A stretch of 8,262 nucleotides of DNA from JANNRW01 sp031401815 (GTDB lineage Bacteria > Desulfobacterota > Desulfuromonadia > Geobacterales > DSM-12255). The DNA is taken from assembly GCA_031401815.1 (NCBI GenBank), contig JANNRW010000269.1, positions 1 to 8,262 of the forward strand, written 5' to 3'. The notes below the pieces were generated by a model, which saw only the letters and a program-made list of their open reading frames with translations, was not told where the DNA came from and did not search any database. This document shows, in pieces, positions 1-7,464 of this stretch (positions within the stretch are counted from its first letter, which is position 1; every line of letters begins with the position of its first letter). Both the position numbers and the translations under genes were made by a program.

Positions 1-336
1 AGCAGCGTGGCCAGCACCATGAGCATGACTGTGCTGGAGCGGGGGAAGGAGATCGGCCTCTTGAAGGCGATGGGGTCAACCCGCCTCGGGGTGCTGATCA
101 TCTTTTGCGGGGAGTCTCTCCTGCTGGGATTCTTCGGCGGGGTTGCCGGCTTCCTGCTCGGTAGTGCTATCGCCCGCTTCGTCATGAAGACGGTTTTTAC
201 GGTCTCTGCAGGGATGGATATCCGCTATGCCGGTCTCGCCTGTGCAGTCAGTCTCTGTCTTGCCCTGGTGGGGAGTGCCGGGCCGCTGTTGTCGGTCTTC
301 AGGCTCGATCCGGTCAGGAGTCTGCGGGGAGAGTGA
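1..336 (+). CDS. FtsX/MacB-type ABC transporter permease, C-terminal part (5' end outside window)
   Basis: This is the C-terminal FtsX domain of an ABC permease; the frame is open to base 1, so the gene starts before the window. The visible 111 residues begin at the end of one membrane helix. They continue with the cytoplasmic coupling segment typical of the family (VLERGKEIGLLKAMG, about residues 11-25), a long glycine-rich hydrophobic stretch (about 30-60), and a last helix (about 77-98). The end, DPVRSLRGE, matches the usual DP..LR.E finish of FtsX domains. Proteins of this family do not pump ions; they couple ATP hydrolysis in the cytoplasm to mechanical work on envelope substrates, as in MacB or LolCE. 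The ATPase gene follows 62 bases downstream and is almost certainly its partner. The substrate cannot be read from this fragment; the DUF2318 neighbour suggests metal handling (inference). Confidence 0.88.
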   Translation, partial: SSVASTMSMTVLERGKEIGLLKAMGSTRLGVLIIFCGESLLLGFFGGVAGFLLGSAIARFVMKTVFTVSAGMDIRYAGLACAVSLCLALVGSAGPLLSVFRLDPVRSLRGE

Positions 337-398
337 CCCGATAGCTGCAGGTGCAGGTTTTTTGGGATGGTATATGCCGGGAGGAAAGGTGACTGAAG

Positions 399-1073
399 AT
401 GGCATCTGATATTATTGAAACCAGTGGTCTTACAAGGAGTTATGGCGAGATATGCGCCCTGAAGCCGCTCGACCTTACTGTCCCTGCGGGTCAGTGGCTC
501 TCTGTCATGGGTCACTCAGGCTCAGGCAAGAGTACGCTCCTCAATCTTCTCGGCGGGCTCGACCGTCCAAGCGGTGGCTCATTGCGCCTGGGGGGAGAGG
601 ATCTCATGACCCTCTCCGAGGATGGCCTCGCCCGTTTCCGGCGGGAGTTTGTCGGCATTATTTTTCAGCAGCACCACCTGGTGCCGTACCTGACAGCTCT
701 CGAAAATGTGATGATGGCACAGTATTTCCATAGTGTTCCCGATGAGGCCGAGGCATGCAGCGCCCTGGAAAAGGTCGGACTGGGGCACCGGCTGAAGAAC
801 CGGCCTGGTGAGCTCTCGGGTGGAGAACAGCAGCGGGTCTGCATTGCCCGGGCAATTATCAACAGCCCTAAACTGCTGCTTGGTGACGAGCCGACCGGTA
901 ATCTCGATCATCAGAATACCGGCATGGTTATGGAGCTGCTGAATGAACTCCGCGCCGAGCAGCAGTTCACCATTATTCTGGTGACGCATAACAGGGATGT
1001 GGCTGCCTGGGGCGAACGGATCATTTCTCTTGATGATGGCGTGCTGGTGCGCGAAGAGCGGACAGGGAGATGA
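399..1073 (+). CDS. ABC transporter ATP-binding protein, LolD/MacB class
   Basis: A complete 224-residue ATPase, the usual length for LolD/FtsE-like subunits. All nucleotide-binding motifs are present: Walker A GHSGSGKST (38-46), Q-loop around Q90-Q91, signature LSGGEQQRV (138-146), Walker B LLLGDEP (158-164) with catalytic E163, D-loop NLD (167-169), and switch histidine H196 in VTH. The ATG at 399 is preceded by AAGGTGA at a suitable distance. The protein should dimerise at the inner membrane and drive the FtsX-type permease encoded just upstream. Its stop codon overlaps the start of the DUF2318 gene (ATGA), which implies translational coupling in one operon. The class assignment is firm. 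Whether the transporter handles iron, lipoprotein or another substrate is not shown by the sequence. Confidence 0.95.
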   Translation: MASDIIETSGLTRSYGEICALKPLDLTVPAGQWLSVMGHSGSGKSTLLNLLGGLDRPSGGSLRLGGEDLMTLSEDGLARFRREFVGIIFQQHHLVPYLTALENVMMAQYFHSVPDEAEACSALEKVGLGHRLKNRPGELSGGEQQRVCIARAIINSPKLLLGDEPTGNLDHQNTGMVMELLNELRAEQQFTIILVTHNRDVAAWGERIISLDDGVLVREERTGR

Positions 1074-2404
1074 TGGCTGCACAGAAGCTCATAGCACTGC
1101 TGCTCGCATGGAGCGGAATTGCGGCTGCTCTGGCGCGGTATTTTCCTGGCAGGCGAAAAGTGCTGCTGCTGAGCTGCGTCTGCGGCTTTGCCGGAGGGAT
1201 GTTTCTTCTTGCTCTCTGCAAGGTTGACAGTCCAGCCAGTATCATCAGGTTTTCTGCCGGAGCCGCCTTCCTCTCTGTCTGGATGACTGCCCTGACCGCG
1301 CTTTACCGCGTTACCGGCAGAGGTGGCAAGAGTCTGCCATCAGAAGATATTCACCCCACTCCGGTATTTATGGCATCAGGAGCAGCAGTTATGTCCGGTC
1401 TGCTGGCCGGCGCCATATCTGTCTACCTGATGGTGCCCAAGGGGGGAGCTGCTCTCCCTTATATTTTGACACTTGGGCTTGCCAGTGCCCTGTTTGCCGG
1501 ATCTGCCATTGCGCTTGAGAGGTTTATCCCAAAGATTATCACTTTGACGACTACAGCGACTCTGACCCTGGTCGTCTCCCTGCTCCTGTTTGCCACGTCG
1601 TTAACTCTGCAGCTTGACCTCTTTGCACCCCTCTCCATGAAGGTAATGAAATTCATCCACGACTTTGTACATCAGTTTTTCGAGTCGATGCTGGTGCCTG
1701 ATCACCTCTTTTTCCGCCACGATGTCTGGGTGTACATCGGGTATCTCTTCAGTAGAGGCGTCGGTTTCTGGGGGGGGCTGCTGCTCTGGTTTGCACCGGT
1801 AATCCTGGTTGGCGTTGCTATCCGCCTTGAGCCGCTTCCACCGGTGTCGCATATCCGCCAGGGTGCAGAGCGTCGCAAACAGCTGGCCAACTTTATCAGG
1901 GTGAGACGCAATCGACTGATTGTCCCGGGTTTCACCATGCTCATCCTGGCGGCAGCGGTCTATAACAGCAGCTATCCGAATGTTGAATACTGGGATCCAC
2001 CTCCAGTGGTCGTTACCATGAACCCGTCCGGGATGATTGTTATCCCGAAAAAGGGGGAGATTGACCTGGAGGATGGCAAGCTGCACAAGTATCTCTTCAG
2101 GCAGAAGGGTAGGGAGGCGCGCTTCATGATTCTGATGACGCCCAACGGGAAGCTGACGGTTACCCTTGATGCCTGCGCCATATGTAAACCTGACGGTTAT
2201 GGCCAGACGGAAGGGGCAGTGATCTGCTATTACTGCAAGACCCTCATACCGCTTGAAACAGTCGGCAGGCCGGGGGGGTGCAATCCGGTGCCTCTCCCCT
2301 TTGAGGTTAAAGAAGAAGGTATCAGTATCGACGCCTTGACTATTCTCAATCGCTGGGGCGAGACCGTCACATCAACTTCCAGGATCGAAGGGGGTGGCAA
2401 GTGA
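1070..2404 (+). CDS. DUF2318 polytopic membrane protein with periplasmic Cys-rich C-terminal domain
   Basis: A 444-residue integral membrane protein with about eight hydrophobic segments (roughly 6-24, 31-50, 57-79, 97-122, 128-149, 156-180, 217-252 with a break, and 283-300). A soluble C-terminal domain follows. That domain carries CAIC (369-372), CYYC (386-389) and a single C404 in GGCNPVPLP, the cysteine pattern I associate with DUF2318, often labelled Fe-S-containing membrane protein. The cysteines probably bind metal or a cluster, or take part in redox chemistry outside the membrane (inference). DUF2318 genes are known beside FtsX-type ABC genes and FTR1/P19 iron uptake genes, for example in Campylobacter. 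The start overlaps the ATPase stop; ATG at 1070 or the adjacent ATG at 1073 could be used. Two long G runs lie in the gene (1770-1777 and 2272-2278). Confidence 0.85.
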   Translation: MMAAQKLIALLLAWSGIAAALARYFPGRRKVLLLSCVCGFAGGMFLLALCKVDSPASIIRFSAGAAFLSVWMTALTALYRVTGRGGKSLPSEDIHPTPVFMASGAAVMSGLLAGAISVYLMVPKGGAALPYILTLGLASALFAGSAIALERFIPKIITLTTTATLTLVVSLLLFATSLTLQLDLFAPLSMKVMKFIHDFVHQFFESMLVPDHLFFRHDVWVYIGYLFSRGVGFWGGLLLWFAPVILVGVAIRLEPLPPVSHIRQGAERRKQLANFIRVRRNRLIVPGFTMLILAAAVYNSSYPNVEYWDPPPVVVTMNPSGMIVIPKKGEIDLEDGKLHKYLFRQKGREARFMILMTPNGKLTVTLDACAICKPDGYGQTEGAVICYYCKTLIPLETVGRPGGCNPVPLPFEVKEEGISIDALTILNRWGETVTSTSRIEGGGK

Positions 2405-3681
2405 AAGCTCTTCTGCTGCGTCTCTTTGCCATTGCCGCTTCCCGGGTCGTGACACCCCTTGTATTGCTCAGCTTCCTGCTGCTCTATACAGGTACTGCTT
2501 TTGTCTCGGATGAGCCGCTCTCCACGCTTATGGGGCTGATGCGGACAACATTTCTGCTCCCCCTGCTGCTGGCGCTTATTCCGCTCAACTGTGCACTCCG
2601 GATAGTCATTGAAATACGGAATTTCAGGGCTCTACGACAACTGATTACTGCGAGGGGGAGGGAGAATTTCTCTCAGGATCTGTTTGACGAAACAGTGCAT
2701 CTTCCCACCCATACCCCTCTTGCCCAGCTGCAGAGCCGTCTGGAGACCTTTGGCTATTGTACCCGTCTGAGCGGAAATTCCCTGGCTGCCTGGAAGGGGG
2801 TTACCCTCTTTCCGGCAAAAATGCTCCTGCTGGCGGCAATGTTTTGTCTCTTCAGTGGTATACTTCTCAGTACGACACTGCGATCTTCGCACAAAGTGGC
2901 GGTTGTCGAGGGTGAGCCGTTTCCTCTCTCAGTAAAGGGACAAGATCGGGTGGAGCGGATTGAATTCAGGGAGCAGCCAGGCCTTTTTCTGGACAAGACC
3001 CTCTCCATTGTGGTGGCTGGCGCTGATGGAACAAGGAGAGTGTTCGGCATCTATCCTCCGTCGTTCTATCGTGAGTATTTTGTTTATCCCCGTTTTCTGG
3101 GGATTGCCCCGCTGATCCGTTTCAGTGCACCGGAGTTACCGGCTGGCTTTGAATCGTTTTTTATACTGATGCTTTATCCTGTGGGGAAGGAGGACAGCGC
3201 AGTCATCCCCGACAGTTCTTACCGGATTGTTTTCAGCATGGCAGAGCCAGATGATGGCGGTGACCCATTCCGGACAGGTCGTGTGAAGCTGCACTTCAGA
3301 ATCATGAAGAGGGATGTTCAGGTTGCTGCCGGCAACACTCCCATGGGTGAGGAGTTCAGCGCAGATGGTTACCGCCTCTCATTTCCGGAGTTCAGGCGGG
3401 TTGTGGCGACAGATCTGGTAAGAGATTACGGCGTTGTCTTGATCTGGGCAGGAGCTGTCAATTTCTGTTTTTCTCTTGTTTTCTGGTTGCCGGTGCGGTT
3501 GTTTTCCCCCCGCTGCGAGATGCTCTTTATGGAAGAGGGGGATGCAGTTGATGCTTCTTCCCGTTCTGAAGGGGGGCGAACCCGGCATGGTGGAGTTTTT
3601 CATGAAGCAGTTGACTCTCTTGCGTCTGATGAATCCGATTGCCGGATCAAGGTGCCTCTCTTTCGGAATGACTTGACTTGA
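2401..3681 (+). CDS. ResB-like membrane protein (cytochrome c biogenesis ResB family, divergent)
   Basis: A 426-residue protein starting with GTG that overlaps the stop of the DUF2318 gene (GTGA), so it is the coupled fourth gene of the operon. The layout is that of ResB-like proteins. Two N-terminal helices (about 9-33 and 44-72) are followed by a cytoplasmic loop with a short domain ending in a GYCTRLSGNSLAAWKG segment. A third helix (about 138-160) leads to a V.EGEPF turn, then a large extracytoplasmic beta-rich domain (about 165-340), a last helix (about 345-370) and a charged tail. Classical ResB works with CcsA/ResC in haem delivery to cytochrome c, and its third helix usually holds a conserved histidine. 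I see none in that helix here, so haem handling may be lost or different. No CcsA partner is in the window. The family call rests on architecture and short motifs, not on a search. Confidence 0.55.
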   Translation: MKALLLRLFAIAASRVVTPLVLLSFLLLYTGTAFVSDEPLSTLMGLMRTTFLLPLLLALIPLNCALRIVIEIRNFRALRQLITARGRENFSQDLFDETVHLPTHTPLAQLQSRLETFGYCTRLSGNSLAAWKGVTLFPAKMLLLAAMFCLFSGILLSTTLRSSHKVAVVEGEPFPLSVKGQDRVERIEFREQPGLFLDKTLSIVVAGADGTRRVFGIYPPSFYREYFVYPRFLGIAPLIRFSAPELPAGFESFFILMLYPVGKEDSAVIPDSSYRIVFSMAEPDDGGDPFRTGRVKLHFRIMKRDVQVAAGNTPMGEEFSADGYRLSFPEFRRVVATDLVRDYGVVLIWAGAVNFCFSLVFWLPVRLFSPRCEMLFMEEGDAVDASSRSEGGRTRHGGVFHEAVDSLASDESDCRIKVPLFRNDLT

Positions 3682-3700
3682 CATGCATAGTTAGTTTAAT
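3673..3700 (+). promoter_or_regulatory. Putative sigma70-type promoter upstream of the radical SAM operon
   Basis: TTGACT (3673-3678) and TTTAAT (3695-3700) are separated by 16 bases, each matching five of six consensus positions. A perfect TTGACA (3678-3683) overlaps, but has no good -10 at the right distance. The element lies across the last codons of the ResB-like gene and would start transcription about 30 bases before the ATG at 3739. It fits the change in composition and the 57-base gap seen here. Prediction only. Confidence 0.4.
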
Positions 3701-3726
3701 TCTTAAACAGGAATCTTAAGAACTTT

Positions 3727-3731
3727 AAGGA
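3727..3731 (+). promoter_or_regulatory. Ribosome binding site for the 230-aa protein
   Basis: AAGGA stands 7 bases before the ATG at 3739 and supports that start. Confidence 0.65.
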
Positions 3732-3738
3732 CAGAATT

Positions 3739-4431
3739 ATGAATAATTTGAATAACTTTCTCAGAAGATATAATTTTGAAGCCTGTATTGCGCCAAGAAA
3801 AATCTGGAGTCTGATGGAGTCTGCTGATTACTTTGCTACCCACCTGGGGAGGAAGGAGAGCTGTCCTGACAGAGAAACTGCCTTGAATAAGCTACTGTCT
3901 GTAAGAAATAATCTCTTGACTGAAATGAGAATAAGTGTTGAAGAGGGGGAGCTGGTTGTCAACGAGGTTTATTTGGAGAGTGATGATCCTGCAGATGAAG
4001 GCAACTCTGTTCTGGATGTTGAAAAATCAACGGTAAATCCATTTATTATGATTAACTGGGCGCTTTCTAAAAAGATCGATGTTCCAACAGTGTTCATTAC
4101 TTATGTCGATCGAAAAAAACTCTCTAAAACAGCTGCCTATGAATATTTAGGCGTAAAAATCAGTACAATTCACCACGAACGGTGTCGGGCGATTGCAGAG
4201 TTGCTCTGGGAGATAGAGCCCGATATGCCGATTGCCCAGATGGCTTGCAGAAGAGAAATCATTGAAATTGGCTGTCAGGGGAATATCTATGACATGAGAA
4301 CTATCAGCAGATGGCTGGCTACACTTAAAACTGACCGGCGTCCGGGAAGAATCAGCCAGAATAAATTACCGACGGAAAACATGGAAAGCGATGATGGAAA
4401 GAGGAAAAAATTAGTTAATCGTAAAAAATAA
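3739..4431 (+). CDS. Conserved-looking protein of unknown function, first gene of the radical SAM operon
   Basis: A 230-residue soluble protein with no signal peptide or membrane segment. I do not recognise a named family. The N-terminal part (1-70) is helical and charged; residues 71-100 are acidic, with SDDPADEGNS. The stretch 120-200 is rich in basic and helical segments (LSKTAAYEYLGVK, then IIEIGCQGNIYDMRTISRWLATL) and could form helix-turn-helix-like units. The C-terminus ends in a lysine/arginine-rich tail (GKRKKLVNRKK). A nucleic-acid-binding or adaptor role is possible but unproven. The gene is distinctly AT-richer than the genes on either side (one sampled 60-base line has 37% GC against 58% in a line of the ResB-like gene), which may mark foreign origin. 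It lies 22 bases upstream of the first radical SAM gene on the same strand, so co-transcription is likely. Confidence 0.75.
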   Translation: MNNLNNFLRRYNFEACIAPRKIWSLMESADYFATHLGRKESCPDRETALNKLLSVRNNLLTEMRISVEEGELVVNEVYLESDDPADEGNSVLDVEKSTVNPFIMINWALSKKIDVPTVFITYVDRKKLSKTAAYEYLGVKISTIHHERCRAIAELLWEIEPDMPIAQMACRREIIEIGCQGNIYDMRTISRWLATLKTDRRPGRISQNKLPTENMESDDGKRKKLVNRKK

Positions 4432-4443
4432 TCAGTTTTCACC

Positions 4444-4447
4444 GGAG
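4444..4447 (+). promoter_or_regulatory. Ribosome binding site deciding a TTG start
   Basis: GGAG lies 6 bases before TTG 4454. That start gives the N-terminus MNRILFITAPYY, the beta-strand that normally opens this family, so TTG is preferred over later ATGs. Confidence 0.6.
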
Positions 4448-4453
4448 TCGAAG

Positions 4454-5947
4454 TTGAACAGAATTCTTTTCATAACAGCCCCGTATTACTGCTGGGGGGT
4501 ACAGGTTGTAGGTACCTGGCCGCCGCTCCATCTGGCCTATCTTGCCGGCGCTGCAGTTGAAGCAGGGGTAGATGCCAGAATATACGATGCCATGAACAAG
4601 CGGGTATCCTTTGATGAAATCAGGGCGGAAATTGAGCGGTTCAGACCTGATTACGTCATGACACTTGATTACCTGCCGGTGACCGGTGCAATCAGCACGG
4701 CTACGGTTCCCGACTGCCTGAAGATTCTTGCCATTGCCAAGGAGATTGATCCTGCAATTGTCACCCTACTTGGCGGCCCTCATCCCAGTTTTATGTACAC
4801 AGAGATCTTTGCCGACAAGGCAAGCCGTGTCGATTATATCCTGATGGGGGAGCCGGAGCAGACCTTGAAGCAGCTCCTCGCGGCACTGCCGGAAGGTACT
4901 GCTGAAAGCGTGAAAGGTATCGCGTATCGTAAAGATAAGCAGGTTATTGCCAATAGCCACCAGCCGCACATTGTAGATCTGGATTCATTGACACCTGCCT
5001 GGCATCTGCTGGACTGGAACGACTACAACTATCTGGTTGAGCCGTGCGGGAGAATGGCTTCAATCCTGACTTCACGCGGCTGTGATATGGACTGTGCCTT
5101 TTGCAGTCAGCGGATGTACTGGCGTGAGGACTGGCGCTGTCGCAAACCGGAAAAGGTTGTAGCCGAGATGGAGCATCTTATCACAGCCTATCAGATCAGC
5201 TTCTTTACCCTGATTGATCCGTATCCTACAAAAAACAGGGAGCGGTGGGAGCTCTACCTGGATCTGCTGATCGAGAAGAAGCTGGGTGTCTACCTTCTCA
5301 TTGAGACACGTGTGGAAGATATTATCCGTGATGCCGATATCCTGCACAAGTACCGTGACGCCGGAATAATCCATGTTTACCTTGGCGCAGAGAGTGCCGA
5401 CAAGGATATATTGAACAGCCTGAACAAAGGGACGGACTTCGACCAGAACAAACAGGCTCTGGATCTGCTTCGTGAGGCAGGGATCATTACTGAGGCATCG
5501 TTCATGATCGGCTTTCCGACTGAAACCTGGGATACCATCCAGAATACGATTGACTCCGCCATTTACTTGAATCCTGATATCGCAGTATTTCCAGTGGTCA
5601 CTCCCATGCCGTTTACCCCTCTTTTCAAGGATATGCAGGAGCGCATCAGGGTTTTTGATTATTCGAAATACAATCTTGTAACGCCAATTGTCGAACCTTA
5701 CAAGATGACGATGGGAGAAATAACAAAGGCGCTTGGAAGTTGCTACATGCAATTTTACAGCAACAAGATGCATGAAGTAGTTGCTCTGGAAGAAGGTTTT
5801 AAACGCTCTTATATGCTTAGTGCATTCATGCTGATGATGAAAGATCATGGCAACTCGTTCGATTTTGATGCTTCCGGTATGGACACCATGAAAGCCGGGA
5901 TGAGTAACCTTGTCAGTCATGGTAAGACAGATGGCAGCAGACATTGA
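4454..5947 (+). CDS. BchE-family radical SAM protein with intact CxxxCxxC motif
   Basis: A 497-residue protein in two parts. Residues 1-150 form a B12-binding-like Rossmann domain (RILFITAPYY, TWPPLHLAYLAG, LLGGPHPSF at 105-113, GEPEQTL). It lacks a clear DxHxxG cobalamin motif, as BchE also does at the matching place (YDAMN). The radical SAM core follows, with C210, C214 and C217 in TSRGCDMDCAFCSQRMYW, which should bind a [4Fe-4S] cluster and SAM. The C-terminal half carries features I associate with BchE, the anaerobic Mg-protoporphyrin monomethyl ester cyclase: QNKQALDLLREAGI, TPMPFTPLF and VFDYSKYN. No chlorophyll genes are visible, so the real substrate is unknown. The gene starts with TTG behind GGAG and is followed after 54 bases by a paralogue that has lost the cysteine motif. 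The two may act together. Confidence 0.9.
   Translation: MNRILFITAPYYCWGVQVVGTWPPLHLAYLAGAAVEAGVDARIYDAMNKRVSFDEIRAEIERFRPDYVMTLDYLPVTGAISTATVPDCLKILAIAKEIDPAIVTLLGGPHPSFMYTEIFADKASRVDYILMGEPEQTLKQLLAALPEGTAESVKGIAYRKDKQVIANSHQPHIVDLDSLTPAWHLLDWNDYNYLVEPCGRMASILTSRGCDMDCAFCSQRMYWREDWRCRKPEKVVAEMEHLITAYQISFFTLIDPYPTKNRERWELYLDLLIEKKLGVYLLIETRVEDIIRDADILHKYRDAGIIHVYLGAESADKDILNSLNKGTDFDQNKQALDLLREAGIITEASFMIGFPTETWDTIQNTIDSAIYLNPDIAVFPVVTPMPFTPLFKDMQERIRVFDYSKYNLVTPIVEPYKMTMGEITKALGSCYMQFYSNKMHEVVALEEGFKRSYMLSAFMLMMKDHGNSFDFDASGMDTMKAGMSNLVSHGKTDGSRH
5081..5104 (+). other. Radical SAM [4Fe-4S] motif CxxxCxxC
   Basis: Codons for C210, C214 and C217 of the first BchE-like protein. They are followed by SQRMYW, which resembles the SQW.FW that follows the cluster cysteines in BchE. 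Confidence 0.92.
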
Positions 5948-6001
5948 TCTCTTGCAGGAAAACTTGAGTTGGAAACAATGAACTGAAAGAGTGGGTTTCA
6001 T

Positions 6002-7450
6002 CTGAAAAAGCGTAAGATTCTTTTCGTTACACCCCCTTATCGCTGCGGTGTTGTGGATGTCATTGGCCGCTGGCTTCCATTGGGTTTTGTCTATCTTGCC
6101 GGTTCCGCCCGTCTTGCAGGATTTGATGCCGAGATTTATGATGCAAGAGCCATGGATCATGGTTATCCTGAAATTGAGCGTTATTTCTGCAAATCAGACG
6201 CCGCTTATATTGCCTCCACCGCGATTACTGCCTCTGTTTACGATGCCATCAGAACTCTGGAACTTGCCAAGCGAGTAAATCCGAAAGTTGTGACTATTCT
6301 TGGCGGCGTTCATCCTTCCTTCTGTTACGAAGAGGTGCTGAATGCAACCTCTGCTATTGATTATATTGTCTGCGGGGAAGGGGAGGAGACTCTTGGTGAA
6401 TTGCTGCTGACTCTGGAGGGGGGTGGCGACCCCGGAGAACTCCCCGGACTGGCCTTTCACCGCAATGCTGCTATCGTTAAAACCCCTGATCGGAAACTGT
6501 CCGAGAGCCTTGACAATCTGCACACTGCCTGGGATCTTGTTGATTGGCAGGCTTATCACTATTTTGTGCTCCCAGGCTCGCGGCTGGCAGCTATCAGCAC
6601 TTCTCGCGCATCAAGTCATTGCGAAATTTCCTCTCCTCTGTTGCACTCCCGACGTTACCGCGAACCGTGCAAGGTTCTGGATGAAATAATCCATCTTCAT
6701 ACAGAGTTCGGGGTGAATGTATTCCTTTTAACTGACGACTTGCCGACCTGTAGTCGTAAACGCTGGGAACTGTTTCTTGACCTTCTGATTGAGAGGAATC
6801 TGCAGCTCTATCTGCTTATGCAGACCACCCCTTCCGACATAATCCGTGATCATGACATTATCTGGAAATACCGCAAGGCAGGTGTCATTCATATCTATAT
6901 TGGCAGCGAAGTTCCTGTTCAGGTTGCTATTGATCCCACAGATAAGGGGGGTGAAACTTCCGAATTCAAGGTTGCGCTGGATATTATTCGTGAACATGGG
7001 ATTATCAGTGAAGCTTCTTTTGTTGTCGGGGGGCCCGATGAAACCTCAAAAAATATCGAACGAACTCTTAAGCTGGCTCAGTACTACAATCCGGACAATG
7101 CCCAATTTATTCCGGTTACCCCCTGGCCCAATGATCAGACGCTGGATGGTGTCAGGGAGTTTGTCCGGGTGTTTGACTACGTAAAGTACAATCTGATCGA
7201 TCCTGTCATTGAGCCGAAGCATATGAGCCTCTTGCAGGTGGATAGTGCAATCATGCATTGCCACCGCAGATTCTATATGGGGAAGATGGCTGAAATAATA
7301 ACAATGAAAGATACGTTCAAGAGGGGTTATCTGCTTAGGGCGATGAAGCTGATGATGGTCAATCCATTTATATTGAGCAAGCTCGGCATGGGATCTCTGA
7401 GCACGGTTCCAGCCAGAATCGGTGAAATCATGAGAAAAGATATATTTTGA
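6002..7450 (+). CDS. BchE-like radical SAM paralogue lacking the cluster cysteines (probable pseudoenzyme)
   Basis: A 482-residue protein, if started at CTG 6002, homologous along its length to the preceding gene. Shared points include KILFVTPPY, VYLAG, ILGGVHPSF, GEGEETL, RWELFLDLLIE, SEASFVVGGP, VFDYVKYN and MKLMM. The radical SAM motif is gone. Where the neighbour has TSRGCDMDCAFCS, this protein reads TSRASSHCEISS: one cysteine remains, two positions are serine, and one residue is deleted. Another frame does not restore the motif. The first standard start in frame is GTG 6053, but this would remove the first beta-strand, which is clearly encoded upstream. No ATG, GTG or TTG lies between the in-frame TGA at 5984 and 6053, so CTG 6002 is the best start. 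The reading frame is otherwise clean and well conserved, which argues for a kept non-catalytic role, perhaps as partner of the active paralogue, over decay. Confidence 0.82.
   Translation: MKKRKILFVTPPYRCGVVDVIGRWLPLGFVYLAGSARLAGFDAEIYDARAMDHGYPEIERYFCKSDAAYIASTAITASVYDAIRTLELAKRVNPKVVTILGGVHPSFCYEEVLNATSAIDYIVCGEGEETLGELLLTLEGGGDPGELPGLAFHRNAAIVKTPDRKLSESLDNLHTAWDLVDWQAYHYFVLPGSRLAAISTSRASSHCEISSPLLHSRRYREPCKVLDEIIHLHTEFGVNVFLLTDDLPTCSRKRWELFLDLLIERNLQLYLLMQTTPSDIIRDHDIIWKYRKAGVIHIYIGSEVPVQVAIDPTDKGGETSEFKVALDIIREHGIISEASFVVGGPDETSKNIERTLKLAQYYNPDNAQFIPVTPWPNDQTLDGVREFVRVFDYVKYNLIDPVIEPKHMSLLQVDSAIMHCHRRFYMGKMAEIITMKDTFKRGYLLRAMKLMMVNPFILSKLGMGSLSTVPARIGEIMRKDIF
6599..6634 (+). other. Degenerate radical SAM motif in the second paralogue
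   Basis: This stretch encodes TSRASSHCEISS. C (6620-6622) is the only remaining cysteine of the expected three. The segment from TSR to the following KV is four residues shorter than in the active paralogue. Confidence 0.8.
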
Positions 7451-7464
7451 ACTGTCATACTTTT

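Noticed and set aside
579..1082. Minus-strand open frame of 167 codons
   Set aside because: It is the shadow of the ABC ATPase gene, whose nucleotide-binding motifs are all on the plus strand.
1601..2086. Minus-strand open frame of 161 codons
   Set aside because: Antisense to the DUF2318 gene, no ribosome binding site or recognisable motif.
6053..6055. GTG as the true start of the second radical SAM paralogue
   Set aside because: It would drop 17 residues that match the start of the paralogue (KILFVTPPY segment) and has no convincing ribosome binding site.
5072..6160. Open frame of 362 codons on the minus strand
   Set aside because: It lies antisense to the radical SAM gene, which has clear motifs. 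The translation shows no domain and is explained by codon composition of the real gene.
6590..6690. Frameshift as an explanation for the lost radical SAM motif
   Set aside because: Neither of the other two plus-strand frames encodes CxxxCxxC here, and homology to the paralogue resumes in the same frame on both sides.
4454..7450. Bacteriochlorophyll synthesis locus
   Set aside because: The BchE-like similarity alone does not establish it; no other pigment gene is present and one of the two copies lacks the catalytic cysteines.
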